Below are positions 40,563-53,500 of a stretch of 64,000 bases of DNA, one piece after another. The notes below the pieces were generated by a model. It saw only the letters and a list, made by a program, of their open reading frames with translations, searched no databases and was not told the DNA's origin. How positions within the stretch are numbered: position 1 is the first letter of the stretch; every line of letters starts with the position of its first letter. Position numbers and translations under genes: made by a program. Source of the DNA: Anoplopoma fimbria (lineage: Eukaryota > Chordata > Actinopteri > Perciformes > Anoplopomatidae); contig NC_072460.1 in the NCBI RefSeq assembly GCF_027596085.1, positions 5,471,512 through 5,535,511 of the forward strand, in the 5' to 3' direction.

Positions 40563-43500
40563 CACCTCAAATACGTAATAGGTCTTCTTTAACATTTTCT
40601 CATCTCGTTACTGCAGACCTTGTGGTTTCACAACAACTCTCATCCTGATGCAAGTAAAACACATACTGTACATGCATGCATGCATAGTACTGGTGCAGAG
40701 AAAAAGTACATGGCGAGAAATGTAGTGGAGAGGAGGGAGCAGGGGTCGTGGTGGGCTTCAGGGTGGACAGACAGACGGACAGCGGCAGTACCATGGCCAT
40801 CCATGTGGTCCCCCTTCACGGATTGCTTTGCTTACTGTTGCCTTTCCACCCTGTCTGTCTCCCCAATGGTCTGCTCTCTTATCTGTTGGTCAATTGTCTT
40901 TCTCTTGTCAAAACCATGATGATTCATTTGTCTTTCGCCTTTAATTATAATTAGTTGATAAGACCCAAAGACAAGGCAACCCACACAAAACCAATATACA
41001 AAATCGGTTCCAGGTGCATGAAAACAAAAGGGCTGAGGAAAGCATCGCTAAAAAAAGATGGAGAGAGGGCTCATGATAGATACTCAAAACACACACAAAG
41101 ACGCTGTTTTAACACTGGAAGGGAGAGTATGTTGAGTGGCAGGGAAACAATGAGTGAAAGGTCAATTAAGCAGGGACATGGCATCTGTACCAGAGGAGAT
41201 TTTGAAGCTGATCCCCTTGAAGAAGCTGGATAATGAAATTGCACACTCCTTTCCAAATAAGAACAATTCGTAGAACTGGATCTACTTTGGAGCTTGGTAA
41301 ATCTTTAGGCCTCTTTCATTCGTATGTCATTATGAATCAACTTGGTGAGTATATGCTACTTATGCTGGACATGTCTTGACTGACTGGAACTTAATTATCT
41401 ATTCCTCTTTTTAAGTGTGTAGGCAGGGTCCATTTGTAGAGATGAGGATTTACCAATCCAACAACCAGCAAGGAGGAAATAAAAAAATCTTGTATATCGA
41501 AGCCCAGTATGTTTTTTGTTTTTTTTTGTCTGTTATTTATGTATTATTTTTCAGTTCAAACTTCATGGTGGGTCTTGGTTGCATCCTGTGTCAAATAAAA
41601 CATGCCCACAGCCTCAAATGTTGGTTTTACAAAAAACAACGTAAAGATAAAGTCCCTGTTTCGGCATCCAGAACTGGTCGGGATGCACAGTGAAGAGTTT
41701 GTGTTGCCTTCAGGGCCAAAGCAACGGTCAATGGGGAAACTCCAATTCGACCAGCGAAGGGTGTAACTTCATCACTCACTCACTCACTCACTCACTCACT
41801 CACTCACTCACTCACTCACTCGCTCACTCACTCACTCACTCACTCGGTGACATCCAGGTGAAGCAGGACTGACCAGTGATGTGAAAAAGAAAAAGGGAAG
41901 GGTTGAAAATTGAACATTTTCACCTTCTTGTATGGGTGAAATGTTCACCCATACATGATTTGAACTTGTGTGAAACTTTAAAAAATAAAAACATTACATA
42001 GTGCTGACGAAGGTCATTTTGATCATTTTAAACACATTACCACGTAACAAATAAAGGCACAATCATTTTGCAAAACCCTTTTGATATTTTTTAAAGGAGA
42101 CTTACATGTTATTCTCTATTGAGACCATATTCCACCCATGCAATAAGTCCTTCACAAGATTGAGTAATTACGTAATTTAATATTCCAGAAGCAAATGGGC
42201 TCTTTGGGGGCAACTGCAACAGTAGAGCTGTTTTCTCACTAGAGGGCAGACCTTCACCATCATTATGCCTAAATACAAAAGGAATACTCAGGCTGAAGTA
42301 ACATCTGTGGTGTAACTCTGAGGTACATCTTCAAATAATGTGGATGCTTCAGTCATTACTCTGCAAGCATGTTGACAAGACCTCAAATCAACTTCTACAA
42401 AAAGCAGTCTTTATGTCAGGAATCCAAAGTAAATGCTGAATTATTTATTTTGTCTCAAAGGGTTTTTTGTATGTCACTTTTTTGTTAATGTCAGAACTTT
42501 TGCATTACATACTGTAGCAGAAAAAAAATGTTTACAGGTCGAATTTGAAAACACTTAGAAGAATTGATTCGCAGAAATGGAAAATGATTTTCATAAATAT
42601 GTTTTCATTAGTGTATAATCACCTAAAACTAATAAACGTTGCGTATCGGTCACTTTTGATAACCTGATTTACACTCTTTTTTGATCCACTGTTGGTATAC
42701 CCAGTGTTTACAGTATACAGGATTAAAAGATGGAATGAATTACTCACTGCTGGTGACTGTGACTCATAGACATCAGCTCAGGCTACAGATTTCAGCCAGC
42801 TGGCAGCCTGTCAAACTCAAATGAACCGAAGTAAACGAGGCCGGTTAACAGTAACATTTTTAAACCACAAGACTGCATTAAAAAAAAAAAGGTTTTGACT
42901 TTTGACACTGTAACGCTTCCCTCTCCTCTCAGACTAATGTTGGGTAACTTGAACCAGTAAAACTGATCGGACCTTCAAACGAAAACACACATGCATGCAC
43001 ACTCACTCAGCAAATTACATGAAAGCACGTGTAGAATGACAAGCAGAGGGTAACCCGGCTTTTTCAACTGTTCATTTTCGCTTTCTGAGCGTATGTAGCA
43101 ATCAGCTAAAACACCTCCTCCAGGTGTTTTCCCGTTCAAAGAGTATCACTCTGAACAAATTACAGCCTTCGCTTCCAACCAGAACTCTTCTTAAACTTTG
43201 TCTCTGCTGTTCTGTCACAGTTTTTCAGGCCAATCTATAAGTTGCCTTCTCTCTCTCTTTTCCTTATATTTCTTTCGCTGAACCACTGCTTAAATGTTGT
43301 GTGTTTTCGTTGATCACTGTCCTCAGTGCTTGCTTATACAGCACTGTACAACAGGCCTCTATTCACCTTTAAATGTGCAGGTTTTGTACTTGCTGTTTAC
43401 TTTCATGTTTGTATTACAGGAGAATACTTCTGCACGGAATTGTTGATAATTATGGATTCCAGCCATTCCTGGGCTACACCTTGCCCAACCTGCACACTCC

Positions 43501-44642
43501 TGACCGCATACTTTACTGCTATGCCGCTGTCTCTCTTTTTCTCCCTCACACTCTGCCTCCTTTTAGTTTAGTTCAACCCAGTCCCAGTGTGTGAACACAT
43601 TATTTTGAACAAAGTGTATGCCCTTTTCGTTTCCATTTCTCATTTCATTAACAACTTACTTTATTGGTCACATGCTCAAAGATCCCATCAGACCTTGACA
43701 CAAACACACACACACACACACACGCACACACACACAATCACACACATAGACCTCTTGTAAAGGAGCCTGTCTTCGTATTAGGCGTCTGCTGGTTGGGGAT
43801 ATGTGATACGTATCGGTTCACTTGGCTGGCACCACATAATGAGCTTGGCGATGGAGATTGTCATCATCTCTTGATAATTCCCATGGTACAAATCCTGTCA
43901 GCGATGAGTTCTCTCACTATCTTCCCCCCATGAAGCAAAACAGGGCTGCACGATATTTTGCTATATATTCTTTGCTGCCACTTCAAAATGGGAAGGAAAT
44001 CACATGGGTCAATAGATGTAAAAGAAACCAAAAACAACAACAGTCAATCACATGGGCTCATCATGGACAGGAAAAAAAAAATTCTATATTAGTTAACCAG
44101 TGGGTCACGCTCACATGCATGTACATGCACGTACATGCACTTAGGCCCAGCTATGTCAACTATTTTTTTAAGAAATGACCATGTGCAATGTATAATCAGA
44201 AATTAAACTTGGGATACCAGTGTAAAAGAACGCGAGGCCAATGGCACAACTTCTAGAAATATAAATTAAGGTTACAGCCGCGTGCTGTGTAAGTAAAAAG
44301 TGTGTGCTGCATGTTTAATAGACAGGATTATGATTTAAAAAAACACAGGCGTAGCTTACGAAATGAATCACTACTTCAGGGTTCAGGGTCCTTGTATTGT
44401 TCATGCCGACACTATTACTTACTGGGACAATTCAGCAGAACTGATCCTTAATGTCCTCATTAATATATTTAGTAACACCTTTGCTTCTCACAATGGCAAA
44501 TCCAAATGTCTTCTGTGAAAAGGCTTCTATTCTCGTCATACAGCTTTTCTTTCACCTTTATGCTTTTAACCTAAAATCCTCTGTCTTGCTTCCAGGTGAA
44601 AAGTGATGGAAAAAAACTGAGATTCCAAAAAGAACGTGCATG
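40563..44642. other. Intergenic, no gene recognised
   Basis: Contains an (ACTC)n tract, a 27-base palindrome at 41929-41955, a small (CA)n run at about 43698-43740 and AT-rich DNA. No conserved exon was seen on either strand. Confidence 0.5.
41771..41845. repeat. (TCAC)n microsatellite
   Basis: About 18 tetranucleotide units with one variant (ctcgctca) near 41820. Confidence 0.95.
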
Positions 44643-44975
44643 TAAGTTGAGTGTGGTATTTTTTCTTTTTCTATCCATCAAATTGAAATGTACAGTACCA
44701 GTCAAAAGTTTGGACACACCTTCTCATTCAACTACTTTGAAGAATCTAAAATATAAAACATATTCTGGTTTGTTGAGCATTTGTTTGTTTACCACATAAT
44801 TCCATATGTGTTCCTTCATAGTTTGGATGTCTTCAATATTAATCTACAATGTAGAAAAAAATAAAAATAAATATAAAGAAAAACCATTGAATGAGAAGGT
44901 GTGTCCAAACTTTTGACTGGTACTGTAAGTTCAGTGTGGTATTTTTTCTTTTTCTATCCATCAAATTAAAATGTA
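44643..44975. repeat. Direct duplication flanking the second MITE
   Basis: The 50-base segment at 44643-44692 recurs at 44926-44975 with two differences (gttgag/gttcag and aattgaaa/aattaaaa). The MITE at 44693-44925 sits exactly between, using the shared TA as its target. Confidence 0.9.
44693..44925. mobile_element. 233-bp Tc1/mariner-type MITE, copy 2
   Basis: Same length and same perfect 39-base inverted ends as the copy at 13816-14048, with about one internal base difference (ataaatataaag in place of ataaaaataaag). Flanked by TA at 44691-44692 and 44926-44927. Confidence 0.9.
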
Positions 44976-45099
44976 TGTTAAAGCTTTTTCATTGAAGTTT
45001 GAATTCTAAAACCTGAAAGGACAGCATGTATGAATCAGTGGGTAATCTTTAACTGGAGCAGTGGGATTGGCCTGGTATAACTGGGTGGGGTCCAGCAGG

Positions 45100-45285
45100 G
45101 TGGATGGGACCTACCTGCTCCTGTTCTCAGTCACAGACCAGCGTTAAACCCGCCGGTGACACTCGGGCTCCACCTCCTCGCCGGGTTGAGCACCGTTCTG
45201 TAGCCGACCGCTGCGCACCGGAGAGCGGGCTCATTCAGAGGGAGAAGCCGCTGCGGGACGTCGTGTGTGTGTGTGTGTGTGTGAC

Positions 45286-45322
<37 letters not shown>

Positions 45323-45402
45323 TTGATAAAGTGTGTGTGTGTGTGTGTGTGTGGGACAGAGAGAGAGAGAGAGAGAGAGGAGTCGAAGAACACTGTGAAC
45401 AG
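45100..45402 (+). promoter_or_regulatory. CpG-rich promoter and probable noncoding first exon
   Basis: A GC- and CpG-rich stretch (cccgccggtgacactcgg, ctgcgcaccggagagcgg) passes into (GT)n(GA)n(GT)n(GA)n and then a strong donor GAACAG|gtgagc at 45402|45403. The next plus-strand exon I can support is 57008-57087, so this looks like the 5'UTR exon of that gene, with an intron of about 11.6 kb. The link is inferred from orientation and splice sites only. Confidence 0.45.
45262..45381. repeat. Compound (GT)n(GA)n microsatellite
   Basis: Two alternating blocks of GT and GA repeats inside the presumed 5'UTR exon, close to its donor. Confidence 0.95.
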
Positions 45403-45559
45403 GTGAGCTCCATCGTCTCCTTCCTTCTTTATTCTCAAGAACACAAAGTCAGTTAAGAACAATTACGCAACAACAAAAAAACACCATTGTAAAGTATATT
45501 ACCATGATATTCCGACAGGGGCAGCGAATGTGTTTCTGAAGTGCAATATGAACCATTAT

Positions 45560-45776
45560 TACATTACATTACATTACAGTGATTTAGCAGACGCTTTTAT
45601 CCAAAGTCAGTAGTATATTACCTATCATTCACACACTGATGACAGGCTACCATGCAAGGTGCCACCATCAGACTCTAACTAACATTCATGCAACATCGAC
45701 ACATCGACTGCTGAAGCCGGGTATCGAACCACCGACCTTCTGATTGGAGAACTACCTTGCTCGCCACTACGTAGCC
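45560..45776. repeat. Dispersed teleost repeat, copy D
   Basis: A shorter member of the family at 14416-14703, with internal deletions. The flanks share ACCATTAT (45552-45559 and 45777-45784), an 8-base target duplication. Confidence 0.85.
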
Positions 45777-47586
45777 ACCATTATCAGTGACGTAGAAATG
45801 TGAGTTTTGAGGGACTTTGTGGGTGGATCACTTGTTAGGTTAAATAGTTTGTTGGTGAGTTGCAATACTTTAGTCAAAATGAATACATAAATACATATGT
45901 GAGTATATATATATATAAGCTGTTTAATCTTAATTTGCTGCAGTAAGACAGTTTTATTAGGTTAACCTTTCAGAGTTGATGTGTATTAGGATTTTGTGCC
46001 ATTACAACTACTTGGAAGCCAATCGTGAATCCAATATGCAAATTGTGAAATATGAAACATTGTGACATCCTAATCTAGTTGTCAAATTTCTTTTAATGAA
46101 ACAAGTTTGCATTAAGACTTGGATAAATTTGTTTTTACCTAGTATTTCAACTTCTGTGGGGAAAAAAGACATAACAGAGAGAAATTCATATTATATGTCT
46201 GGATGGCACACATTTTAGACCAAAGAAAAGAAAAGAGTAAGAAAATAAAATATAGCTCTACCAAAAGTTTTGTCTATCTACAACTGAGGTGAAGAGTTGA
46301 AGCTGGGATACTTGAATGATGAATGTGTGTGTTTGTGTGGACCTGCTCTGTCACTGACACCAGTGGGTCTCTCATGGCTGGGAGGCAGATTTCTGACACA
46401 CATTCCTACCAGATTAACCAACAGCAGAGATTAATGGAGAGCAGAGCTCAGATTCACAACCTCAAATAGTTTGAATGGTATTTTTTCGCTGCAGGTGAAG
46501 AACAGGCAGCATCATTGAGACAGTAGTGTGATGTTTCTTCATCACTGTCCGCTCACTCTTAGCAGCAATAAAGATCTATAGGCGTGACCTTGGAAAGCAT
46601 GTTTCCCTGTGGGGCTTTTTTAGGTGTGGGTCATTCCTAGGAATGTGGACGGCTTTATGTTTTACATTCAGTGGGGTAAAGTTTTTAGGATTCTCATTAT
46701 TTACCCACTGAATGTCTTTTCACTTGTCAGGGTATTTAGACGTGTGTGCTTGGAGGTGCATGTTCCCATGGCTCTTAGTCTTGCTTTAATCAGCTCAAGG
46801 ACCTGGCCTCTCGCCCTGCTGCTGAGATCAACTCTAACCTGAAAGGTTAAGAGGATCCACGAGGCCGCTCAGCCTGGTAGAACTGGCCATGTGGGAGAGA
46901 GGGACTGTGTTTCCTCTTTTTTAATTTTCTTTGGATTGACCAATATTTGGACCTTGCTGTTTACCTGCACTCTTTTGTAACTGTCACTACTTTGCAGAGT
47001 TACTTCATTGTGAATTGCTTTTTGTTTGCCGAGTTTGATGTAGAGGAATTTTGTGTATTTTTTTTCGTTGTTGTGAAGCACAATTTTAAATTCCTATTGA
47101 GGTAGCAAGTTTTTATTCAATAGCTTTTGAATAAAAAGCTGCTTGGCAGCCGAATGGCAATGCTCTCTTGAAAGACCTTGACTTCAGCACTTTAATACAC
47201 CACCAGGAGGGATTAAGGGATCAGTCTGCCATTTTATTGCTATTAAAACTCTACAATTAAGTAACTTTAATGGCAACCAGTGCAGGCATGTGTTTTTGGA
47301 TGACAGATGGTTTTCAGTAATGAAAATTGTAAGCAAAACCACTGGTATGGCCCTTCACTTGTCAGGTGTGAGTGCTCAGCTGCTTACGTGATAGAGCCAC
47401 TGATGTTTTTGTATGTGATGGCAGTTCTCAGATGCTCCATTGTTGTTTTAGAAGAATAATTGATTAAGTCAGAGCTTCTTTAGGGTCTGTACCGGAAAGA
47501 GACCAAGATCCAGCTTTTCTGCCACTTTAGACCTGCAGTCAGAGCTCTGGTGGGAGGAGAGCGCTGTGCTTTGGTGGCAGCGTGAC

Positions 47587-47626
47587 CTCCTCATACCAGG
47601 AGCTGCTTTGCTCCTGGTATGAGGAG
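47587..47626. repeat. Perfect 17-bp inverted repeat with 6-base loop
   Basis: The arm ctcctcataccaggagc (47587-47603) and its exact complement (47610-47626) are separated by tgcttt. The right arm is followed by tttttaaa. No known RNA family was recognised. Confidence 0.95.
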
Positions 47627-48533
47627 TTTTTTAAATGGACTCTGATGCTCGGAAACAATACCGCTATTATCCACAGGGACCGGCAAAATCCTCGTAGTAG
47701 CTTTAAATAGTTGCACAATAAGACTGGGGGATGCAATCTAAAAGGGTTGAAAGGCATCTTTCATTTCCTCTGGACTTTAACTGTTATTTCACTGGTGATT
47801 TGCGCTGAATAGACGGCCAAAGGCAGAGATCATGTTGGAGTGTGTGCTTCAGTGTAAGCGCTGTGTTTGTGTCCCTGTGCTTGGATCTTCTGTGTATCAG
47901 GAGGCCTCTCCAAAGATCTCTGGCTGCCATCGGCCGCCTCGCGCTCTGTGTGTCTTTGATATCTGAGCCTCTGTCAGGGTCTCTGCAGGCTGAGACGCTC
48001 ATAATCATGTCCCCTGATACAAATCAACCCCTTGTTTGCAGCACACTGACAAGACAGACAGATTACCGCTGCACATCCTTTTCATCTCTGTCTCTTCTGC
48101 TCCTTATTACCTGCCTCAAAGTTGTGTCTGGGGAATAGTCAAGCTAACTTAATTCAGACTCAGAGTGTCTACAACTAATGATTGTTTTCATCATTAGGCG
48201 ATATATAGATATTTTGTTTAATGATTTATTATTAACTACAGACAATTTTTAACTTAAATGTGCCTTAATGGAGTTTTTATTTTATTTTATTTACTTGGAG
48301 TCCATTTATAGCCCTCATGTATTTGTCTTAAATATCAAGAACAGTCAGTTATCATCAATATGATACATTTTTCTGTTGATTGACCAAACAGTCCACTAAT
48401 AGTTTTAGCATATAGTAAGTAGTTGCATAACTTGGTCATTTGTACTGTCAGTGGGTAGAATTTTTTAGTTTGGGATTAATTAAAATGCAATGCATCCGAA
48501 TCTCTTTATAAAACTTAAACTTCTGCATATTAT

Positions 48534-48536
<3 letters not shown>

Positions 48537-48600
<64 letters not shown>
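48537..48600. repeat. (CT)n microsatellite
   Basis: About 29 CT units with a ctttct interruption at the right end. Confidence 0.95.
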
Positions 48601-48603
<3 letters not shown>

Positions 48604-51179
48604 TTTCTGACCATACACAGTACACTTAGACACTCATTTAACATCCAAACACCTTAAGTCAAGAAAGCATGGGACTGAACTTGTTTTTTATATCTGTCAG
48701 CCAGATTTTGTCTTTTATATCTGTCAGCCAGTCTGGTGAGCTGCAATCATTGCAGGTAAATCAGGATGTAAATCTATAGGTGTCTCTTTTCCCCTCTCCT
48801 GCACACACGAACAGACACATGCACATACACAGAGGGGGGTTTGTACTGGAAACAGCTGACTGCATGCAAATCACACCCCAGATGTCTTATTAATAACAGG
48901 AAATGCCATTTCCTTCACTGAAAAAGTTGATATATAGACAGGAAACCTCTCCCAGTACTGTTTGCCCCTCTGCTTTTTCGATAACATGTCCTATCACTTT
49001 TGGTAAAGTGCCATTGTTACACTTTCACTTTCTGCAGTGATTTGGAGTTTGGCCTCAGCCTGTACTGACCTCTCCTCTACAGGACTTAATGCTGAGCAAC
49101 AAACTCAGAGGTGCCCTGCTCACCTCCACCTCTCGCCTACTGCCTCTCTGGCTTTCTAGTACCAACATGTACTTGGTGATTGTGTTGGCCGGCGTGTGTC
49201 GGCCGGTGTGTGTCTGCGCTGAATATAATCACCTTAAAGGCCCGGCTTCAGTCTGGTCATGCCCTTGCATGAGCTTTTTTTGTCCGAATCTCGGGTGTAT
49301 CCCTCTGTGTTGAGCTCAAGGTTAATTTAGTTTGATACAGAGTGTTGTTGGGTTGAATAAGAGGGTATAACATAGCTAAAGAAACTGTTCTGGTTGTGTA
49401 TTAACAGGTATGCACATAGACAATTTCCATTGTGTGTGTGTGTGTACATAGGTGCAAAGGCTACAGAAAGTAATGCCAGCGGTAGATGGTATTAGGTGCG
49501 CTTTATTTGAGGTCTGGGTCAACAGCAGTGAAAATCTGCAGTGCGTCTCACTCTGAGGGATTAAACTCTCTCTGCAAACCTGAAATGGAGAATTATCTTT
49601 GATGGCAATCTTTGCTGTACTCTTAAAATGCCGGCAGAAATGAGGTAAAAATCCAGACAGTATTATGAGATTTCCTTCGGCTCCACAGGTGATTATCTGA
49701 CGATGGATGTAGTGGATTAGGACGTTGTTTGAAGGGAAGCTGTTTCCTTGTTTGACACTATGGTTAAATGAAATCCCTTTGGTTAAAGGTTGCGTTTGGG
49801 TGGTCTGTTTCCGTCAAGTCAAACAGATGGTTGAATTGTAGAATGGTAAGGTGCCAATTGTTAACTTTTTGCTTTTATAATATTAGCTTTTGTCTACCAG
49901 TAATATCAACTCAGAAGTGTTTCTTAAAGCTCTAGGTGTAGACCAGGGCAACCTTCTCCATCAGAGTGCACGACTTAAAAAAAAAGAAAAATCAATGTTG
50001 AAAAGAAGGGCACAATTTGCCTTGATGATTTCTCTCTCCATATCATTTCATAAAGATCATAAACAATTTTCCCTCAGTCTACTTTAGGCAGACGCACTAA
50101 TTGTGGCTTCAAGGAATGTTACAATGATTTACGGCTGCTTTGGGGTTTTTTTTGCAACACGGCACAAATGTGCAATAATGTATGTAGAGTGTCAAAAGAA
50201 CTGAGTCATTCTGATCCGGTTGGCAAAAATGATCTCATTACCGTATATTCATATCTTTAAAATAGACAAAGAGAGAGTAAAAGAGAGTATTTGCAGCTTG
50301 TGCAAAAAGCTTGTCGATGTGTTCGTGGACACAAGAACTCAATGAAAGAGGCAAGCATTCGAATTTCTTTACATAGTCAGACCAGCATCTAATTCAGATC
50401 TGCTTTTATGAGTGAAAGGATCAACACTATGTCTTTGACATGGAAAAAAAAGAAGTGTTCCCGGTACCTACATACTGCTATAATTACACAGCTGGTTTAT
50501 TGGAGGCAGCTGAAAGCCAAAAGTTGCTTATAGCAAAAAATTCACACCAATGTGTGGGTGACTGCAACGTGTAATCAAATTGGAAAATGAACCCTGAAGA
50601 TGCAGCATTGATTTATGTGTTCTCAATAATACAACATGTAATGTGACACATCTCTCTGTTGTGCGTAATTTGACAGTTTGCCCAGGTTTGTTGAGCAGTC
50701 AGTAAGAGTTTGACTGTGCGGTACTTTCTTTGGGTTCTGTCTGAGCGTTTCTTTGTTTTTTACTATTCAATTGTGTAATTGTCTACTGTAAATTACTGTA
50801 GATATTTCCCCCTCACAGTGGTACAGGTAGTAGCAGCTCTAAATATTGAGTCACCTGCCTGTAAAAGGGAAGCCAACTTCCTCCATGAGCTCACCTGAAT
50901 GGTCTGATCCCATTCCAAGCCTTAAGCAGCAGTGTTTCAAGCTGCAGCGTGTGGAGTGGTGCAGGAATGACTTTTAATACTTGTAGATCAGTCATTTTTG
51001 AATTACTGGTTCCCTCGTCTCCAAAGTCAGTGTTTTTTTGTTTTTTTTATAGGTTTTTGGCTTACAATGCCTGAGACTATGTGTCTTTCAAAATATGCTC
51101 TATAGTTAGACTAGTCCACCCTTACAGCCTGATTGTATGTACTTGCGGTTATGCAACTGTTGTGTTGTTTGTTCCAGGT

Positions 51180-51800
51180 GGCAACCACGGGTTCTGAAAA
51201 GTGAATCTTATGATGAAGTACCTCAAATTTGCATTCTTTCTAATGGCCATCAGGGGGCGACTCCTCTGGTTGCACTAGAAGTGAAATTGTAAAGAGGTCT
51301 ATGAGAAAATGACTCTACTTCTCATTTGATTTATTACATCAGTAAACATTGTTAACATAAGTTTATGGTCTCAATCTCTAGTTTCAAGTCTTCTTCAATA
51401 CAGCATGATGGTCATTTAGTAAATGATGGTCCATTTAGAGAAAAATAGACCATAAAGCAGAGTATGCTTTAGGACGGGGCTACCTTGTGATAGACAGGTT
51501 GCTACCATGGTGTTGTATTGTCTAGGTGATGTTTGCGTTTTTGTCTTACAATTTTAACCCTTTCACAGTGTGTTTTCAGTTCATGATGATAATTTATACA
51601 TTTTGGAAGCCTAAAAATGTCTTAATAAGCGTTAGGTTGCACTCCACCCTCTCGTGTCACTTTTTGTTAAGAAAAGCCAAACTGGGGACGACCAAAGTTC
51701 AAGATCGCGACGGCAAAAATGCTGAAGTCGAGGCTTGAAAACAGCAGTCCAATGAGTGACGTCAGAGTGACTATGTCCACTTCTTATACAGTCTATGGTT
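51180..51800. repeat. Dispersed teleost repeat, two adjacent pieces
   Basis: 51181-51360 (catcagggggcgactcctct and neighbours) and 51515-51800 (ending in cacttcttatacagtctatg) are of a type common in fish genomes. The second piece is homologous to 59600-59850 in this window, at visibly lower identity than the MITE pair. Confidence 0.65.
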
Positions 51801-52894
51801 CGTTTATAGACTACTATAGTTAACTTTTTACTTCTGCCAATTGCATTCATGCTTCAAAAATCTTAAAAGTGGTTTTCATTATGTGAAGATTATCCTGTTG
51901 AACAAAATGTGTTAGTATCATACAGATTTGTCTGCCACATATATTATACATCCCATTATACATCCCATTGGCCAATTTCCAGGTTTGGCCTTCAAAAATA
52001 CATCATCCCTGCAGCACTTTATTGGCAGTGTTTTCGGTAGCTCTGTCTGAAGCCCGTTATTTGATGTGTACACACACACAGAGTCAGGCTTATCGTGTTA
52101 TTGTGTTCAAGGATATGGGAGCCTGGGATTGTTTGGACTAGTGTCTTGAGATTTCTTAGCTTTGTCTGACAGCTGTATAGCGGTGGCACTGAACTTTCTA
52201 CAGGTTTTACTCTTATCTTGGTGTTTGTGTGCGTGTGTGGTTACGTCAAAGTCGTTGCCCAAAGGTCTAGGCTAACTAGGTTCAGTCTGACTTTTCTCTT
52301 CTGATTTATTCTACTTGTACAGTAATTGTGTGGACATGGTTGCCTGAAAAAAAAGATACATTTTAAAATATTTGAAATTCTTCATTGCTCAGGCTTTTTC
52401 TCTTTAGGTCACATATAGCAGTACTTTTGATGAAGGTAGTACATTTATTCACCAGGAGGACTGCATTGTCCATCCAGCCTGAAACTTGCACCAACAGCTC
52501 TGCCGGCCCTCTTCAGTGGCCGCCGTGTGACATGTTGAGTCAGCCTCTCCATCTCCCTCTTTAGCAGAGGTCAAAGGTCACAATCACCAGAGAGCTGTGA
52601 ATGTGAATGCTGCTTTGTTCTCTCCTGCAGTTTTTTAGTTTAGTCCATCCTGAATCACACACATGCATGCACATAACCCACACATGCATATATCTTACAG
52701 GCACAGGCACAAACACACACCCACCCACTCCCTTCTTTTTCTCTCTTCTCTAATCCAGTTTTTGCACCAGTTGCTTCAACCTTTTGAATTTTTTCAATAG
52801 GGTTGACCTCCATGGCCCCGGTCTTATAGCTCAACCCAGTTGATTTGTCACATCTTTTGTTTTTTAGTCTTACTGGAGGTGACAAAGACGGAAC

Positions 52895-53500
52895 AACACC
52901 AACTTCACATGGTGAACTTGAATGAAATTGTAAAAGCGCACTCCACCAAATTTCTCCACCATATACAGTTCCACACTTTAGGGAATACACCCATTTTTTC
53001 GCGGCGAGTTAGATTAGAAGATCGATACCACTCATGTCTATACACTAAATATGAAACTGCTGCTAGCTTAGTGCAAAAAAACAATATACACGTTATTTGT
53101 TTAATTTGTACAAAACTATAAGTGTAAAAAGTGTAGAAATGCCCAGTCGTTTAACAGTGGAGCTCATGTATTGGTTGATAGCCTACCGCACTGTAGGACA
53201 AACTCAGTCTTTGTGCTAAGCTAAGCTAACCGGCAGCTCGAATTCAGCTCAGCGAGCTCAGCCGTTTTTTTGATTAAAAGTAGAGGGTAGTTTCACTTTT
53301 AAGAGAATACCTGCAGCCAATAAGTAATCAAAGTCCTGTGACTCCTGTGACACGTTGACCTTTGTTACAAAGAATTCCTCCTTCCTGAAACACTTGACAA
53401 CGCCTCCTTGGTCGCAGGAAAGTGTAATTATTGCCAGTCTACTTTGCTGCTGCTCGGAGTGTTTCCAGCCTAACTCTCCACAAGAAAGCAAATAACTGTT
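52895..53500. repeat. Probable dispersed repeat
   Basis: Contains gctgctagcttagtgcaaa, a motif close to the complement of tttgtgctaagctaagctaa about 190 bases later, and other phrases that recur in fish genomes. Boundaries are approximate and the family is not assigned. Confidence 0.4.

Noticed and set aside
45104..45406. 100-codon frame across the CpG-rich exon
   Set aside because: More than half is Cys-Val and Arg-Glu repeats from the microsatellite, and it runs through a strong donor. A noncoding exon fits better.
47842..48138. 98-codon plus-strand frame with a hydrophobic start
   Set aside because: No conserved content seen, and chance hydrophobic frames of this length are common in such DNA.
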